Assembly: GCF_021869535.1 (NCBI RefSeq)
Contig: NW_026262701.1
Location: 42,783,278 to 42,847,277, forward strand
Length of the DNA stretch: 64,000 bases
From: Mytilus californianus
Taxonomy: Eukaryota; Mollusca; Bivalvia; Mytilida; Mytilidae
Direction: 5' to 3'
Shown here: piece after piece, positions 46,575-58,467 of the stretch
How positions within the stretch are numbered: position 1 is the stretch's first letter
How the letters are laid out: each line of letters begins with the position of its first letter
Position numbers and translations under genes: made by a program
The notes under the pieces: model-generated
The model's database searches: none
Told to the model about the DNA's origin: nothing
The model's input: only the letters and a program-made list of their open reading frames with translations

Positions 46575-46740
46575 TTTCCCGCGTCCGAAGCGCTTAGTGG
46601 ATTTACGTTTATGAGGGACACTCAATTCAAAACATTGGAAAGCTTAGAATGTATAAATACATAGAAATGTTAGGACCTACATGTATATGACAAAAAGGGA
46701 CCTAAAATGTATAGCCAAATTCATCTAAGGTCAACTTTGA
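46575..46740 (-). repeat. Relic of the 353-bp repeat unit, unit A
   Basis: The minus strand matches array blocks GTAAATCC..AAGCGCTTCGGACGC and CAAAGTTGACCTTAGATGAA; the copy at 52915-53085 in unit B is its duplicate. Confidence 0.7.
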
Positions 46741-47069
46741 TGAATGTCATACTCAACGGGATGGCGTGGTAAAATCTCTCTTCCCCTTCATATATGTGTT
46801 ATACTATAATAAACAATGGAAAGAGGATACAAAGTTGCCAACAGAGTGTGAATATAAAACAAATGAGATAAGTTTCGAAGTTTCACGTGTAGTATGACTT
46901 TTTCAAGTTAAAGACACATTCATACCTTGTTCCTTTTTTGACCGGCACTTTTCAAAAGTTTAGAATATTTTTATAGTTTACCTTTTTGACACGGTGATTA
47001 TTCAAAAAGATACATTTTAAGCATTTTAATGTTTTTATTGCAGGATTAATATAAACAACTTGACGAATA

Positions 47070-47996
47070 ATGATGATGAATGTATTTTGGATTTCTGTTT
47101 TGACTGTTATAGTACTGGTCTCCAGTAAGTTTGATATTAGTGAATTGAAATTGCATGTATCTTTTAAAAATATGATAGGATTCAAAATCAATTTTAATTT
47201 TTTACTTGACTTTAATCGTTTATAACGATTACTATTCCGAAATGGTAACACACATACACAGATAGGTTATGTAGGCTTGAATAAAAAGAGATACACATGA
47301 GTTTACGTCGATGAGACAATACTCCAAAAGCATTAAAAAAAAAAGAAAAGGCACATCGAAGTCATCATTCCGTCTTAACTACTTATTAATAATCTCCCTA
47401 TTCATATTTAAATTTGTATTCGCCAAATATATCTTGGAAATTCCTCGTCATGCTTTTGTTAGTTGTCATATGTGACCATTGTGTTTGATTTTCGGATTGT
47501 ATACTTTCTTAAAAATTATGATTTTTTTCTTCCTACAGAATCTACTTGCCTCATTGCATTTTCTTCCTACATGAGCGAAAACAAAGCGATCTCACAAAGT
47601 AATTCTGTTGTTGATGGAACAACCATGATCTTTGATAAAGTAGAAATAAATTCAGGGTCAGATTACAGCGTCGTCACAGGAAAATTTACTGCTCCTTCCT
47701 CCGGTATTTATGCATTCACTTGGACCATCTGCGTAGATTCACGTTATAAACACCCTGCTGGAGAATATAACTACGGGGAATATGGTACAGAACTAATGAT
47801 GGGCAGCACAAAAATCGGTGTTTTACATACAGACACAGAGAAACAATACGACGACGCATGCTCTACAGGATTTGTCATCAAATATATATCATCGGGCAAC
47901 CAAGTTTACGTCAGAAATAACTACGCTCACCAAGGTCGACTACTTAGCAAGGAGAGTCAGACCAGAACAACGTTCTCCGGATGGAAAATGCAATAA
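47070..47996 (+). CDS. Secreted C1q-domain protein A (two coding exons)
   Basis: Coding exon 1 is 47070-47124 (MMMNVFWISVLTVIVLVS, a signal peptide; acceptor TTATTGCAG at 47043, donor GTAAGT at 47125). Coding exon 2 is 47539-47996 (acceptor TCCTACAG). The joined phase gives VS-K-STCLIAF and a 170-residue protein. The C1q domain fills nearly all of the mature chain: KVEINSGSDYSVVTGKFTAP, GIYAFTWTICVDSR, GTELMMGSTKIGVL, then NQVYVRNNY and a terminal FSGWKM. Gly, Phe and Tyr core positions of the jelly-roll fold are kept. There is no collagen stem, so it is the short 'globular head' form typical of bivalves, secreted into hemolymph and thought to bind microbial glycans. AATAAA at 48048. Three tandem ATGs; the first is used here. 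Intact and likely functional, but expression is unproven. Confidence 0.85.
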
Positions 47997-48053
47997 AAGG
48001 CAAATCCAACGGAACAAATTTTGCCAGATCTAAAATGTAATATTCAAAATAAA

Positions 48054-49607
48054 ATTTGAAGACAATGTTTTATTTTATTTTTTTTTTAGTAAAAGAATAG
48101 AAAACATTTTAAGTATCAGATCTTTGCACAACATAAAAAACTAGAGAATGAGCAACACGAACCACACCAAAAACCCGGGTCGATCTTTTGTGATCCGGAA
48201 GGGTAAGCAGACTCTATCATACTCCACCCTTAGATGTTTGTGATAAGTTGGTCAAGGTAAACGCTTGTTGCCTTTCTAGTCATTTTTACTTCTTTGAATT
48301 TCAAAGATTTTTAATCATTTATCGGAATGCTGTCCAGACATACTTATTACATTATACCAGGTTGGTAAACATGTATTTCTGGTTAGACAATTCACATAGT
48401 GCATGTCCATAAAACGGTAATTTTAGTAAGTATAAAACACATGGTTCTATTTGATTAATGTTAAGGCTATATATTATTCTAAAGTAGTTTATATATATAT
48501 ACTAAGATAAAAGCAATAATACGAACTAGAGAATATAAGGGAAACGCATATATTTCAAAGCATACGGTTATTACAAATTTGCCAAATTAGACTAAAAAAA
48601 TGCTGGAATATCGAAATTGTCGTGCTAAGTAACGATTCTTTGGTCATAGTTGAACACTTGTTGTTGTCAATATTGTCCACGACTGCTGTTGTAAAACCAC
48701 CAAGATTCGTGTGAAGACCACATATTCAATGTTGAATATGTATGGATGGAATCTTCTAGTACTGTAGATAAATGGATAATTGGATGATACAAAAACGTCA
48801 CGCGTAAACAACAGATTTTGATAATAAGTATCTGCTTTCCTGGTCCTATCATCAAGTAAAATGGTAATATACATTAAGAGATGGTTTAAGTTCAGTTTAA
48901 TGTAAAGTTAAAGAATATCAAAATAGAAGTAATTTCGAAATGGAAAGCGTCATATTTGCCTCAATGCAATAACTCGACTGCATCTGAATATTTGGCTTAG
49001 CAAACGATTATCAACTAAGTTTTTAATGTCTGATCATGAGGAAAAGACTTGCCTACATCATGTCTTTTTGAACTACCTATATGTGCATTTTTTCAAATAT
49101 CGTTGTCATACAAGCATATAGTTGCGATTGCGTGTTTAATTGCCACACTTAAATAATCATTAAACACATGAACCAAGCACCTGCTTTGTTAATGACATGG
49201 CAAGCCTGATATTACTACATTTTTCTCTTCCAGTTCGTTGTATACTGCAAGAATAGAACCGTGAATACGATTTTCTATACTTTCCCTAACGATTCTTTTG
49301 ATGGTTGGCTTTAGTGCATAAATGTGACATACTCTTGGTATTAAAGGTCACATAGTTTTACTGAATGTATGTTTAAACAAAACACTTAGTAACCTTAAAT
49401 AAGGGATATTTATCGATTGTGATATCTTATTGACCTATATGTTGATTTTAATAGTTTATGGCGGTCATCTTGGAAAAAACCGCCATATAGAAATTGCAAG
49501 GTGGGTCCATAGCTAATAGGGTTTGAAACACAATGAACTATTACCATGCCACATTTGGTGCGTTTATCATCAAACCTGAAATTTTGTGACCGATCTGCAA
49601 GACTAGT
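48054..49607. other. Intergenic between units A and B
   Basis: 3' flank of C1q-A matching 54260-54540. It includes a Penelope-tail scrap (ATCCGGAAGGGTAAGCAGAC, 48195). Then unassigned DNA. Confidence 0.5.
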
Positions 49608-51569
49608 ATACGTATTTAACGCATAGCTAGGGCAAGATTACATTTCCATTAAAGAGGCTAGGTTTTAGTAGTTGGATCGACCGTAATCAAAGGAAGTGAA
49701 TAGACTGCCACTTTAGAAAGTGTGTGTATGTTGTACATATTTGTTTGTTTTTATAGTGATTAAGATTATAACACAATGTTGACTGCTGTACCCCTATTTT
49801 TGACATTTTTACCTATTATGTCTGTTTGTTTTGTATACACATTCTTGTCAATATAATGGAATTTTATGCTACTGTCATACAAGTGAGAGGTTTAGCTAGC
49901 TATAAAACCAGGTTTAATCCACCATTTTCTACATAAGGAAATGGATGTACCAAGTCAGGAAGATGACTTGTTTTCCATTCGTTTGATGTGTTAGTGCTTT
50001 TGATTTTGCCATTTGATAAGGGACGTTCCATTTTGAATTTTCCTTTGAGTTCGGTATTTTTGTTATTTAACTTTTTTGCAGAGAGCTTACATTTTGCCTT
50101 AAAATGTAAATCAACAGACCCAATAGAATATTAGAATGCAGAAACAAGAAAAATGAAACTTAACTTTTGTCTTAGAAAATGTATCTGTGTTTTTGGTCAG
50201 CAATACTGAAAGGTACATTAGTGTAAGAAGCTTTATTCTGTTCGAATGCATAAGACCGCGACCTAAACCCAGATTTGTGCTGTACAAATGCTTCATAAAC
50301 TGGATATGTTGTGTTACATCATTCTGTTATTACGTAATTTAAAAAAAAAATATTATGGTATTGGATTTGTTTTGTAAGTTTTAGATATTGTACATTTAAA
50401 TAATTTTGCAGTTACGTATGTACAGTAATAATAAAATTAATACTAGGGTACTACGTTTCAGAAAAAAGTTTACTATTTCATGATTTGAAAAACACCATTC
50501 GTTGTGCATTGTACAGTAAATAATTGAAACATTAGTATTATTTAAGTGTGTCATCATTGTAGTCAATGGCATGGAATTACAAAATAATGTAATTCACAAG
50601 AAGGAAAGCATTATATCCCTTTACATAATTGTGCTAGTGCAGACCATTCCCCATGAATAGACTGAAGTAGAAATTTTATTTCATTTTGCGTTTTAAAACA
50701 ACTATCAAAAATAACTATTGTTCATTGTCTGCTTTCCACCCATAAATCACCATTTGCATGATAGTAAGATGGAGTGGTTCTTAAATAAACTAAATGATTA
50801 ATTCGTCTTGATGGGGACTTTTAAAATTAACTGCAAATATTAAAAGAACGGCCAATATATGTTTTCTTTTAATAAACGTTTACGATGGAAGTCCTGACAA
50901 GACTTTTCAATGTATTTTAATTATTATGTATTCAGTTGAAAATATAAAATGAAATACATTTCATCTATGACTATTATTTTGAGCATGCACAGTATTGCAT
51001 TAGAAATTGGAATATAAGTTACTTGTAGTACATGTTTTAAGAACATATAAGGTGTATTCGACAGAGTGCTTATGCAATACCTTATATTTCCTGCAAAAAC
51101 AAAATAAATTATGGTTGAGCTACATTTATGTGTAAATGTACTTATATTTCGATAGACATTACTATGTCAAGACATCATTTTCAACACGTATTACTTATTG
51201 TCCTTGTGAAAACATTAATTTCCCACAGGAAAAATCATCGGATATTTTGTTACATACACGTACATGTAAGAACGTGATCGGATATATTTATTTATTGTTT
51301 AACATTTTTTTTGAACGATGTATTTAGGTGTATGGCACTATTGCCAATATGTTTGGCCTAATAAACAGAGAAATTTCACCACTCATTTTCTTCAATCTGA
51401 AGACACATTTTCCCGTTTCATCGTGGATGCGTAACGACCAATAAACAAAGATAAAGCGCCAATTTCCTCTAATTTCTTGTGCTTGCATAGTCAAAATCCG
51501 AAAAATGTTACAACTATGTATTTTATTGACAATATAACACTTCCATGTTGTTATGTACTGGAAAAAATC
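49608..51569 (+). repeat. Upstream part of duplication unit B
   Basis: Corresponds to 38795-39345 joined to 43615-45019 of unit A without the 4.27-kb insert and without the Penelope tail. It carries its own insertion at 49743-50085. Confidence 0.75.
49743..50085 (+). repeat. Dispersed repeat, family 3
   Basis: TGTTTGTTTTTATAGTGATT through AGTGAGAGGTTTAGCTAGCT to CATTCGTTTGATGTG and GTTCGGTATTTTTG. The 3' half also occurs at 17098-17210 and 20130-20240; the 5' third at 54943-55065. It is absent from unit A at the matching site (38935), so it is a young insertion. Confidence 0.8.
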
Positions 51570-51990
51570 CACAGAAGAGACCAAATGATTTAGAAGTAAG
51601 CAAATATTGATCTACGTACGGCAATCAAGATTGAGCAAAATCTATTCAAAATAGCAAAGTATAAAAGGCTCTAAAGTGACAAATCTAAATCAATTCAAAC
51701 GTAAAACTAGCGGCCTGATTTATGTACAAAACAATAAACGAAAAATAAATACTATATACAGGAACGAACCCAAACAAAGGACAGTGGTGTAACCACACAA
51801 AATAAGAAATTACTAAAACATCAGTTAAAGGGAGCTGTAAAAAATTGATGAGATCGATATAAAGCACAATAACAACAACAATAACAAAAAAAAAAAAAAA
51901 CACAATAAAGACACAAAGAACAGATTTGAAAGTGTTCACAGTTACTGAAAGCTAGTTCAATGCAAATAACAACGAATAATGTCTAAAGGG
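51570..51990 (+). repeat. Dispersed repeat, family 2, unit B
   Basis: Orthologue of 45020-45290 but longer (AAAAGGCTCTAAAGTGAC, GATTTATGTACAAAACAATA, GGACAGTGGTGTAACCACAC). Confidence 0.75.
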
Positions 51991-52244
51991 CACTCATACT
52001 ATATCTTCTTTATAGAATCGACAAGTTTTCCCAGAATGTAACTAAATCTAAGGGCTCAAAAACAACATCACGGTAAAAATTAGGAAGTGCTTTCCCGTTT
52101 GTAACAAGTTTTCTACAGGTACAGGCAAACTTCCAAATAAACCAAATCCAGTCTATTATATTTTTACTAGACAATTTTTGTTTAATCTTAAAATCTTAGT
52201 CATATTTGACCTGCGAATGAAAAATATTCTGTGATGCACGCCTC

Positions 52245-52378
52245 ATTAAAAAGACCGTTGAGATGCATGTGGACCTTTCGGCTAAATTGATTGTGTTTAC
52301 ATATAAAAAGTAAATCTTAGTACCGAAAAATCTGTGCGTCTGGAAAAGTTTGAAGTTATAGCAGGACCTAGATGAATA
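52245..52378. mobile_element. Foldback element upstream of C1q-B, left arm only
   Basis: Matches 45540-45660 of unit A (GGACCTTTCGGCTAAAT, CTGTGCGTCTGGAAAAG, GGACCTAGATGAATAG) and then jumps to the promoter-proximal TAATTTTGGAACGAAC. Centre and right arm are missing. Confidence 0.8.
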
Positions 52379-52460
52379 GTAATTTTGGAACGAACTTGGT
52401 TCCGGAAGCAATATTAAAATTTTAAAGTTGTTTATTAGCGTCTTGATATACGTTATTTCA

Positions 52461-52568
52461 ATTGACAAAGTTGATGCGTGTTGTGTCCTTGACACGTATC
52501 GCAGTATATATATGGCGTATAAGGCAGCAGTCCTCACAGGGGACTTTGATAGCCTGTTTTTACTCAAG
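52461..52568 (+). promoter_or_regulatory. C1q-B promoter and non-coding first exon
   Basis: Same block as in unit A: GTGTCCTTGACAC 52483-52495, TATATATAT 52505-52513, CAGTCCTCACAGGGG, donor CTCAAG|GTAAGA after 52568. Confidence 0.55.
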
Positions 52569-52914
52569 GTAAGAAACACTTGTTTGTTATCATTTTGTAG
52601 ATTTTGTGATTGACAAATTTAGTGTACTTTAAATAAGCTAGATTAAGGTCGTCATAAAAACAAAAGTTTTTAAAATGTAGATAATGATAAAAAAATACGT
52701 TTTTTTATCATGATTATCTTCTGCAAAAACAATTATAAAAATTCAGAAGCACGTTAACATTAATTTTCATAAATTATAGTTAATCAGTGATATCGATAAT
52801 AAAGAATAAATTATAAAGAAGTAATGAAATAAGAAACATTATTTAAAAATATGTTTGTGTAAAATTTCTCTAATTCTACATCCATTTAAACCGATTTTGA
52901 CCAGTCTTTTCCTG

Positions 52915-53085
52915 CGTCAGAAGCGCTTATTAGATTTACGTTTATGAGGAACACTGAATTCAAAACATTTGAAAGCTATGAATGTATAAATACGTAGAAA
53001 TTTAGAAGTTACATGTATATGACCAATAGGGACCTAAAATGTATATCCGAATTCATCTAAGGTCAACTTTGATGAATATCATAAT
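52915..53085 (-). repeat. Relic of the 353-bp repeat unit, unit B
   Basis: Duplicate of 46575-46740, with the same end points relative to C1q. Confidence 0.7.
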
Positions 53086-53336
53086 CAACGGCATGGTATG
53101 GTAGAATCTCTCTTGCTCTAAAACAAATGAGATAAGTTTCGGAGCTTCACGTGTAGTATGACTTTTCAAGTTAAAGACAATGTACAATGTCCTTGTTCCT
53201 TTTTTGACCGGCGCTTTTCAAAAGTTTAGGATATTTTTATAGTTTACCTCATTAACACGGTTATTATTCAAAAAGATACATTTTAAGCATTTTAATGTTT
53301 TTTATTGCAGGATTAATATAAACAACTTGACGAATA

Positions 53337-54230
53337 ATGATGATGAATGTATTTTGGATTTCTGTTTTGACTGTTATAGTACTGGTCTCCAGTAAGTTTG
53401 ATATTAGTGAATTGAAATTGCATGTATCTTTTAAAAATATGATAGGATTCAAAATCAATTTTAATTGTTTTACTTTAATTTAATCTTTTATAACGATTGC
53501 TTATCCGAAATGGTAACACACATACACAGATAGGTTATGTAGGCTTGAATAGAAAGGAATACACATGAGTTTAAGTCAATGAGACAATACTCCAAAGGCA
53601 TTAAAAAAAGGCACATCGAGGTCATCATTCCGTCTTAATTACTTAATCTCCCTATTCATATTTAAATTTGTATTCGCCAAATATATCTTGGAAATTCCTC
53701 GTAATGCTTTTGTTAGTTGTCATATGTGACCATTGTATTTGATTTTCGGATTGTACACGTTCTTAAAAATTATATTTTTTTTTCTAACAGAATCTACTTG
53801 CCTCATTGCATTTTCTTCCTACATGAGCAAATACATAGCAAACAACCAAAGTGATCGTATTATTGATGGAACAACCCTGATCTTTGATAAAGTAGAAATA
53901 AATTCAGGGTCAGATTACAGCGTCGTCACAGGAAAGTTTACTGCTCCTTCTTCCGGTGTTTATGCATTCACTTGGACCATCTGCGTAGATTCACGTTCTG
54001 CATACTCTGCTGAATATGGTACAGAATTAATGATGGGCCACACAAAAATCGGTGTTTTACATACAGACACAGATAATATATATGACGACGCATGCTCCAC
54101 AGGATTTGTCATCAGATATATATCATCGGGCTATCAAGTTTACGTCAGAAATAACTACGATCACCAGGGTCGACTACTTAGCAAGGAGAGTCAGACTAGA
54201 ACAACGTTCTCCGGATGGAAAATGCAATAG
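53337..54230 (+). CDS. Secreted C1q-domain protein B (two coding exons)
   Basis: Coding exons 53337-53391 (identical signal peptide MMMNVFWISVLTVIVLVS; acceptor TTATTGCAG, donor GTAAGT) and 53791-54230 (acceptor TTTCTAACAG). They join in the same phase as copy A to give 164 residues. The C1q domain keeps KVEINSGSDYSVVTGKFTAP, GVYAFTWTICVDSR and terminal FSGWKMQ. The main difference is a six-residue shorter variable loop: SRSAYSAEYGTEL where copy A has SRYKHPAGEYNYGEYGTEL. Other changes cluster near the N-terminus (KYIANNQSDRIIDGTTL) and in DTDNIYDDA. Conserved core with variable loops suggests divergent ligand-binding surfaces after duplication. AATAAA at 54258. Looks functional. Confidence 0.85.
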
Positions 54231-54263
54231 AAGGCAGGTCAAAAATGTAATATTCAAAATAAA

Positions 54264-55067
54264 ATTTGAAGACAATGTTTTAATTTATTTTGTTAAGTAA
54301 AAGGATAGAAAACAAATTAAGTATCAGTTCTTTGCACAACATAAAAAACTATAGAATGAGCAACTCGAACCCCACAAAATACCCGGGTCAATCATTAGTG
54401 ACCTGGAAAGGTAAGCAGACTCTATCAAGCGCCGCCCTTAGATGTTTGTTATTAGTTTGTCAAGTTAAACGCTTGTTGTCGTTCTAGTCATTTTTACTTC
54501 TTTGAATTTCCAAAGATTTTTAATCATTGAAAATTTCTCAGAGTTTTTCTCTAATGAATTCTGTATTTACATGCTAAATAGTATATTTGTCATTTCCGTA
54601 ATTAACGCTGAGTCAAAGGTTCATTGGGACGAGTTGGTCTTGTTAGGAAGAGCATTGCTTATTTCATTCGTTCACTCGCGTGGTTGCTTTAAAAGGAATG
54701 TTTTTGAAAGCCTTTTATAAGTAATCTAGATTAGATTAATAGATTTATAGATTATATTACTGACGTTTTTTGTCATCTTAATTACGTGTTATAGTGTTTT
54801 TTTATTTGTCTTTGTAAATTATTATCCTTTTGGCGTGGTACTTATACATCCCGCTATTGTGTTATTGTGCTATGGTCATTTTTGTATTCTTGTATTTCAT
54901 TTTTGCGTATGTGCTTTATATGCCATTTTGTTTTTCTTTGTTGACATATTTGTTTGTTTTTATAGTGATTGAGGTTACAACACAGTGTTGACTGCTGAAC
55001 CCCCTTTTTTGACATTTTTACCGATTGTGTCTGTTCTTTTTTTGTTCTCATATTGTTGTCAATATAA
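54264..55067. other. Intergenic between units B and C
   Basis: 3' flank of C1q-B, then unassigned sequence. The family 3 repeat fragment lies at 54943-55065. Confidence 0.5.
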
Positions 55068-55215
55068 TAATTTTAATTTTCTAAAACATAAAATGCATTT
55101 GAATTTATTTATCTAGGTCATGCTATGCCTTCAAACTTCAATATGCACAAGGTTTTTTTTATATTCGGAGTCAATTTTGTGGTGTTAACACAGCCATTTT
55201 AGCCGAATGGTTCAC
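55068..55215. mobile_element. Foldback element upstream of C1q-C, right arm only
   Basis: Matches 45850-45991 of unit A (TTTTCTAAAACATAAAATGC, TTATATTCGGAGT, TTTTAGCCGAA, CACATGAACC). The left arm and centre are missing, the reciprocal of unit B. Confidence 0.8.
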
Positions 55216-55309
55216 ATGAACCTTAAGTAATTTTGGAACGAACTTGGTTCCAGAAGCAATATTAAAATTTTGAAGTTGTTTGTCAGCGTTTTGATATACG
55301 TTCTTTCAA

Positions 55310-55416
55310 TTGACAAAGTTGAGACGTGTTGTGTCCTTGACACGTATCGCAGTATATATATGGCGTATAAGGCAGCAGTCCTCACAGGGGAATTTGATAG
55401 TCTGTTTTTTCTCAAG
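55310..55416 (+). promoter_or_regulatory. C1q-C promoter and non-coding first exon
   Basis: GTGTCCTTGACAC 55331-55343, TATATATAT 55353-55361, CAGTCCTCACAGGGG, donor CTCAAG|GTAAGA after 55416. Intact although the gene it served is broken. Confidence 0.5.
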
Positions 55417-55614
55417 GTAAGAAACGCTTGTTTGTTATCATTTTGTAGATTTTGTGATTGACAAATGAAGTGTACTTTAAATAACTTAAGCTAGATTAAG
55501 GTTGTCATAAAAACAAAAGTTTTTAAAATGTAGATAATGATAAAAAAAAAACACGTTTTTATTATCTTCTGCAAAAACAATTATAAAACTTCAGAAGCAC
55601 GTTAACATTAATAA

Positions 55615-56055
55615 TAATAACGTTTGTAACTTTAAAAAAAGAGTCGAGTTTATTAGCTGGGTATAATACCAGAAATCATGGTATTCACAAACGAATTACT
55701 ATCATACTAGAAATCTACTTTATTTCTGATTATACATTCGATGCATGTTAAAGTTACGGACATCCCTATTGGTATAATGAAATAAGTTACAGACAAGTTG
55801 TTTTTTTTAAAGTTACGGACATCCTAAGTGTTTTAGCAAATCGTGCTGTGATCGTTTATTTTGGAATATTTAAACACCGTATACGTTTAGGAGTTTCCCT
55901 AAAAGATTGATACAACTTTTTAATTACTGAAAAGTTGTGTTGTATTCATGGTATTGTTATTATATAGAAGAAAAGTTTCATACCGACGCCAGGCGGCTCC
56001 ATCTTAGGCTGTGGGCAACATAAGTTACCCACTGTCGTTTAAGCACAGTGGTAGT
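55615..56055. other. Replacement sequence where the signal-peptide exon should be
   Basis: Units A and B have the signal exon in this interval; unit C has unrelated DNA, including the repeated phrase AAGTTACGGACATCC (55750 and 55813). Nature unknown. Confidence 0.5.
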
Positions 56056-56380
56056 TAAAAGGATTCAAAATCAATGTTAATTGTTTTATTTTCACTCTTT
56101 TATAACGATTACTACTCTGAAATGGTAACCCACATACAAAGATAAGTTATGTAGGCTTGCATAAAAAGAGATGCATGATTTTACGTCAATGAGACAACCA
56201 CCAACGGCTTCAAAAAAATCCAATATGAACATCGAGGTCATTATTCGGTCTTAACAATTTAATCTCACTATTAGTATTTATATTCGCCAGATTGTTCATC
56301 GTCATGCTTTTGTTTACTCGTCATATTTTACCATTCAAGTTGAAATACGGATTATACAATTTCTTTTTTGTTTCTAACAG

Positions 56381-56928
56381 AATCTACTCTCATCCTATAT
56401 GAACGAAAGTATAGCAAAATCACAGAGTTATTCCATTATTGATGAAACAACCCTGATCTTTGATAAAGTAGAAATAAATTCATGGTCCGAATACAGTGTC
56501 GTCACAGAAAGTTTACTGCTCCATCTTCCGGTAGCTATGCATTCACCTGGACCATCTGCGTAGATTCACGTATGTCGGATCCCCGTAAAAGACATGACTT
56601 CGGGGAATATGGTACAGAATTAATGATGGACAACACAAAAATCGGTGTTTTACATACAGACACAGAGGCAAGAAACGACGATGCATGTTCTACTGGATTT
56701 GTCATCCGATATATGCCAGCGGGCAACCAAGTTTACGTTAGAAATAATTACGATCACCAAGGTGAACTACTAAGCAAGGAGAGCCAGACAAGAACAACGT
56801 TCTCCGGATGGAAAATGCAATACAAGGCAGGTCCAACGGAACAAAGTTCTCCAGATCTAAAATGTGATATTCGAAATAAATTTGAAAACAATGTTTATTT
56901 AAATTTATTTTGTTTAGTAAAAGGTTAG
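56381..56928 (+). pseudogene. C1q-domain pseudogene C
   Basis: Homologous to coding exon 2 of copies A and B from the acceptor TTTCTAACAG onward. Lesions: no signal-peptide exon upstream; about 14-16 bp missing just after AATCTAC; a one-base deletion at CACAGAAAG (CACAGGAAA in A) near 56508; and loss of the usual stop (CAATAC for CAATAA/CAATAG at 56818), which adds about 36 residues. The rest of the domain is open: FTAPSSGSYAFTWTICVDSR, GTELMMDNTKIGVL, NQVYVRNNYDHQGELLSKES, FSGWKMQ. It could give only an unsecreted partial domain starting at an internal Met. AATAAA at 56875 is kept. Confidence 0.8.
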
Positions 56929-58467
56929 AAAAAATAATATGTTTCAGTTCTTTGTACAATATGTGGTTTAATTGCCTATGAGACAACTATCCACCAAAGT
57001 TCAATTAAAAGATCACTATAGCCTATTTATTCGTTCTTTTCTGGCTTTCCAAAGATATTAAATAATTCAACATTTCTCAGACTTAGTTCCTCAAAAGTAT
57101 TCTGTATTCATATATTTTTCTAGAATTTAGTTTTCCAACTTATTTTAGTGAAAGATACAATGTATATCATAATCATTTATAAATTTTAAAAGAATCATAT
57201 TCTTTCTGGTTGCTTGGAGGTTTCTACAGTTTTTGTCAATCCATAATTGACCCTGTAATTAGAAATCTATTGTTTTCATACAAAAAATTGTCAAATGCCA
57301 CTTTACCACTATCAACTTATCATGCTTGGCATGGATGCCCATTTTGGGTGGTGTAGAATCAGTATACGGTCGTTAAACGGGAAACAACTTGTGTTAAAAG
57401 TGTTCAATAATAAAATAAAATAGTAATTGGCAAACAGACTATTCAATAAGATTGATACATGTACTTGCACGAAAGAATTTACCCTAATTTTTTTTTTTCA
57501 TTTGCGTGGTTGATAAAGGAGGGTTAATGAAAGCCATCTATAATCTAGATAGTCAAAAGACTGATGCATGTGTTTATGCCACTGAAATTTAAAATAGCAA
57601 TATTGGCATACGTAACAACGTTTTCCATAAGACTTTAAATCAAAATAACGCAAAAAAAAGAGAAAAGAATAAAAATCAAAATTACGCAAAAAAAAATGAA
57701 AGGAGTAAAAGAGATGTAAGAATAGGTCAATGAGACAGCAACCAAACGACATGAAAAACCAAAAAGACACTTAGATCGGTTTCGACAATGGTTAATTTGA
57801 ACGTTTTATAAAAAGAACATAGATCAAGTCTTGAAATGTTATGCACACATATTATAAAGACTATCAATGGACTGCTATCAACAAACAATTAACTAAAGAA
57901 TATAACAAAACGACGATCAATGACGAGGTTCCTGAATTTTGTCACCTTTTTGGGGTGGAAGAGGGATGAGAGGGGGCACTAAGAGGTTGCGGGATCAAAC
58001 TAGTTAGAATTAATTCAGAAGAAAGTACTGTTTACATAAAAACTTTTATTTAGGCTTTGCAGGTATTCATATTAATATATACGTATGTCAAGATTATAAT
58101 ACAAATGGAATACCATGTGATCATAGATTATAACTGACAAATAAACTCTGAATTAAAGAACTACTAAGAAGTATCTTAAAAATTATAAAGAATGAAGCAT
58201 AACAAAATAAAAATTCTATGAGATACAAATGGAATGTAAATATCATACCCGCCAAACCGAAGGTCCGCCAAACAATCAAATCATCGAAACTGCAAATTGC
58301 AACTTTATAATAATTCTTAATCAAATTTCAAACACAATCTTAACTCATTCTACTACAAAAAAATTTAAAAGTGTGCAAGAGTATTAGCTATAAAGCTAAA
58401 AACATTATTAAGACCAGTAGTGGACAAATGCAATTGTCAATAGAAAACAAAGTGTTAATTGGCTTCC
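56929..58467. other. Intergenic; short A-rich tandem at 57635-57705
   Basis: Two copies of an A-rich 34-bp unit (AAATCAAAATWACGCAAAAA form). The minus frame across it is Phe-rich and not a gene. Otherwise nothing recognised. Confidence 0.45.

Noticed and set aside
46028-55461. Short frames (about 46-63 codons) over the C1q first exon, with a hydrophobic start and two Cys
   Set aside because: They look like a signal peptide in all copies, but splicing to either downstream exon gives a stop or the wrong phase, and the real signal peptide is in the next exon. Kept as UTR with some doubt.
57498-57770. Phe/Ser-rich minus-strand frame
   Set aside because: It overlies an A-rich two-copy tandem repeat; no motif.
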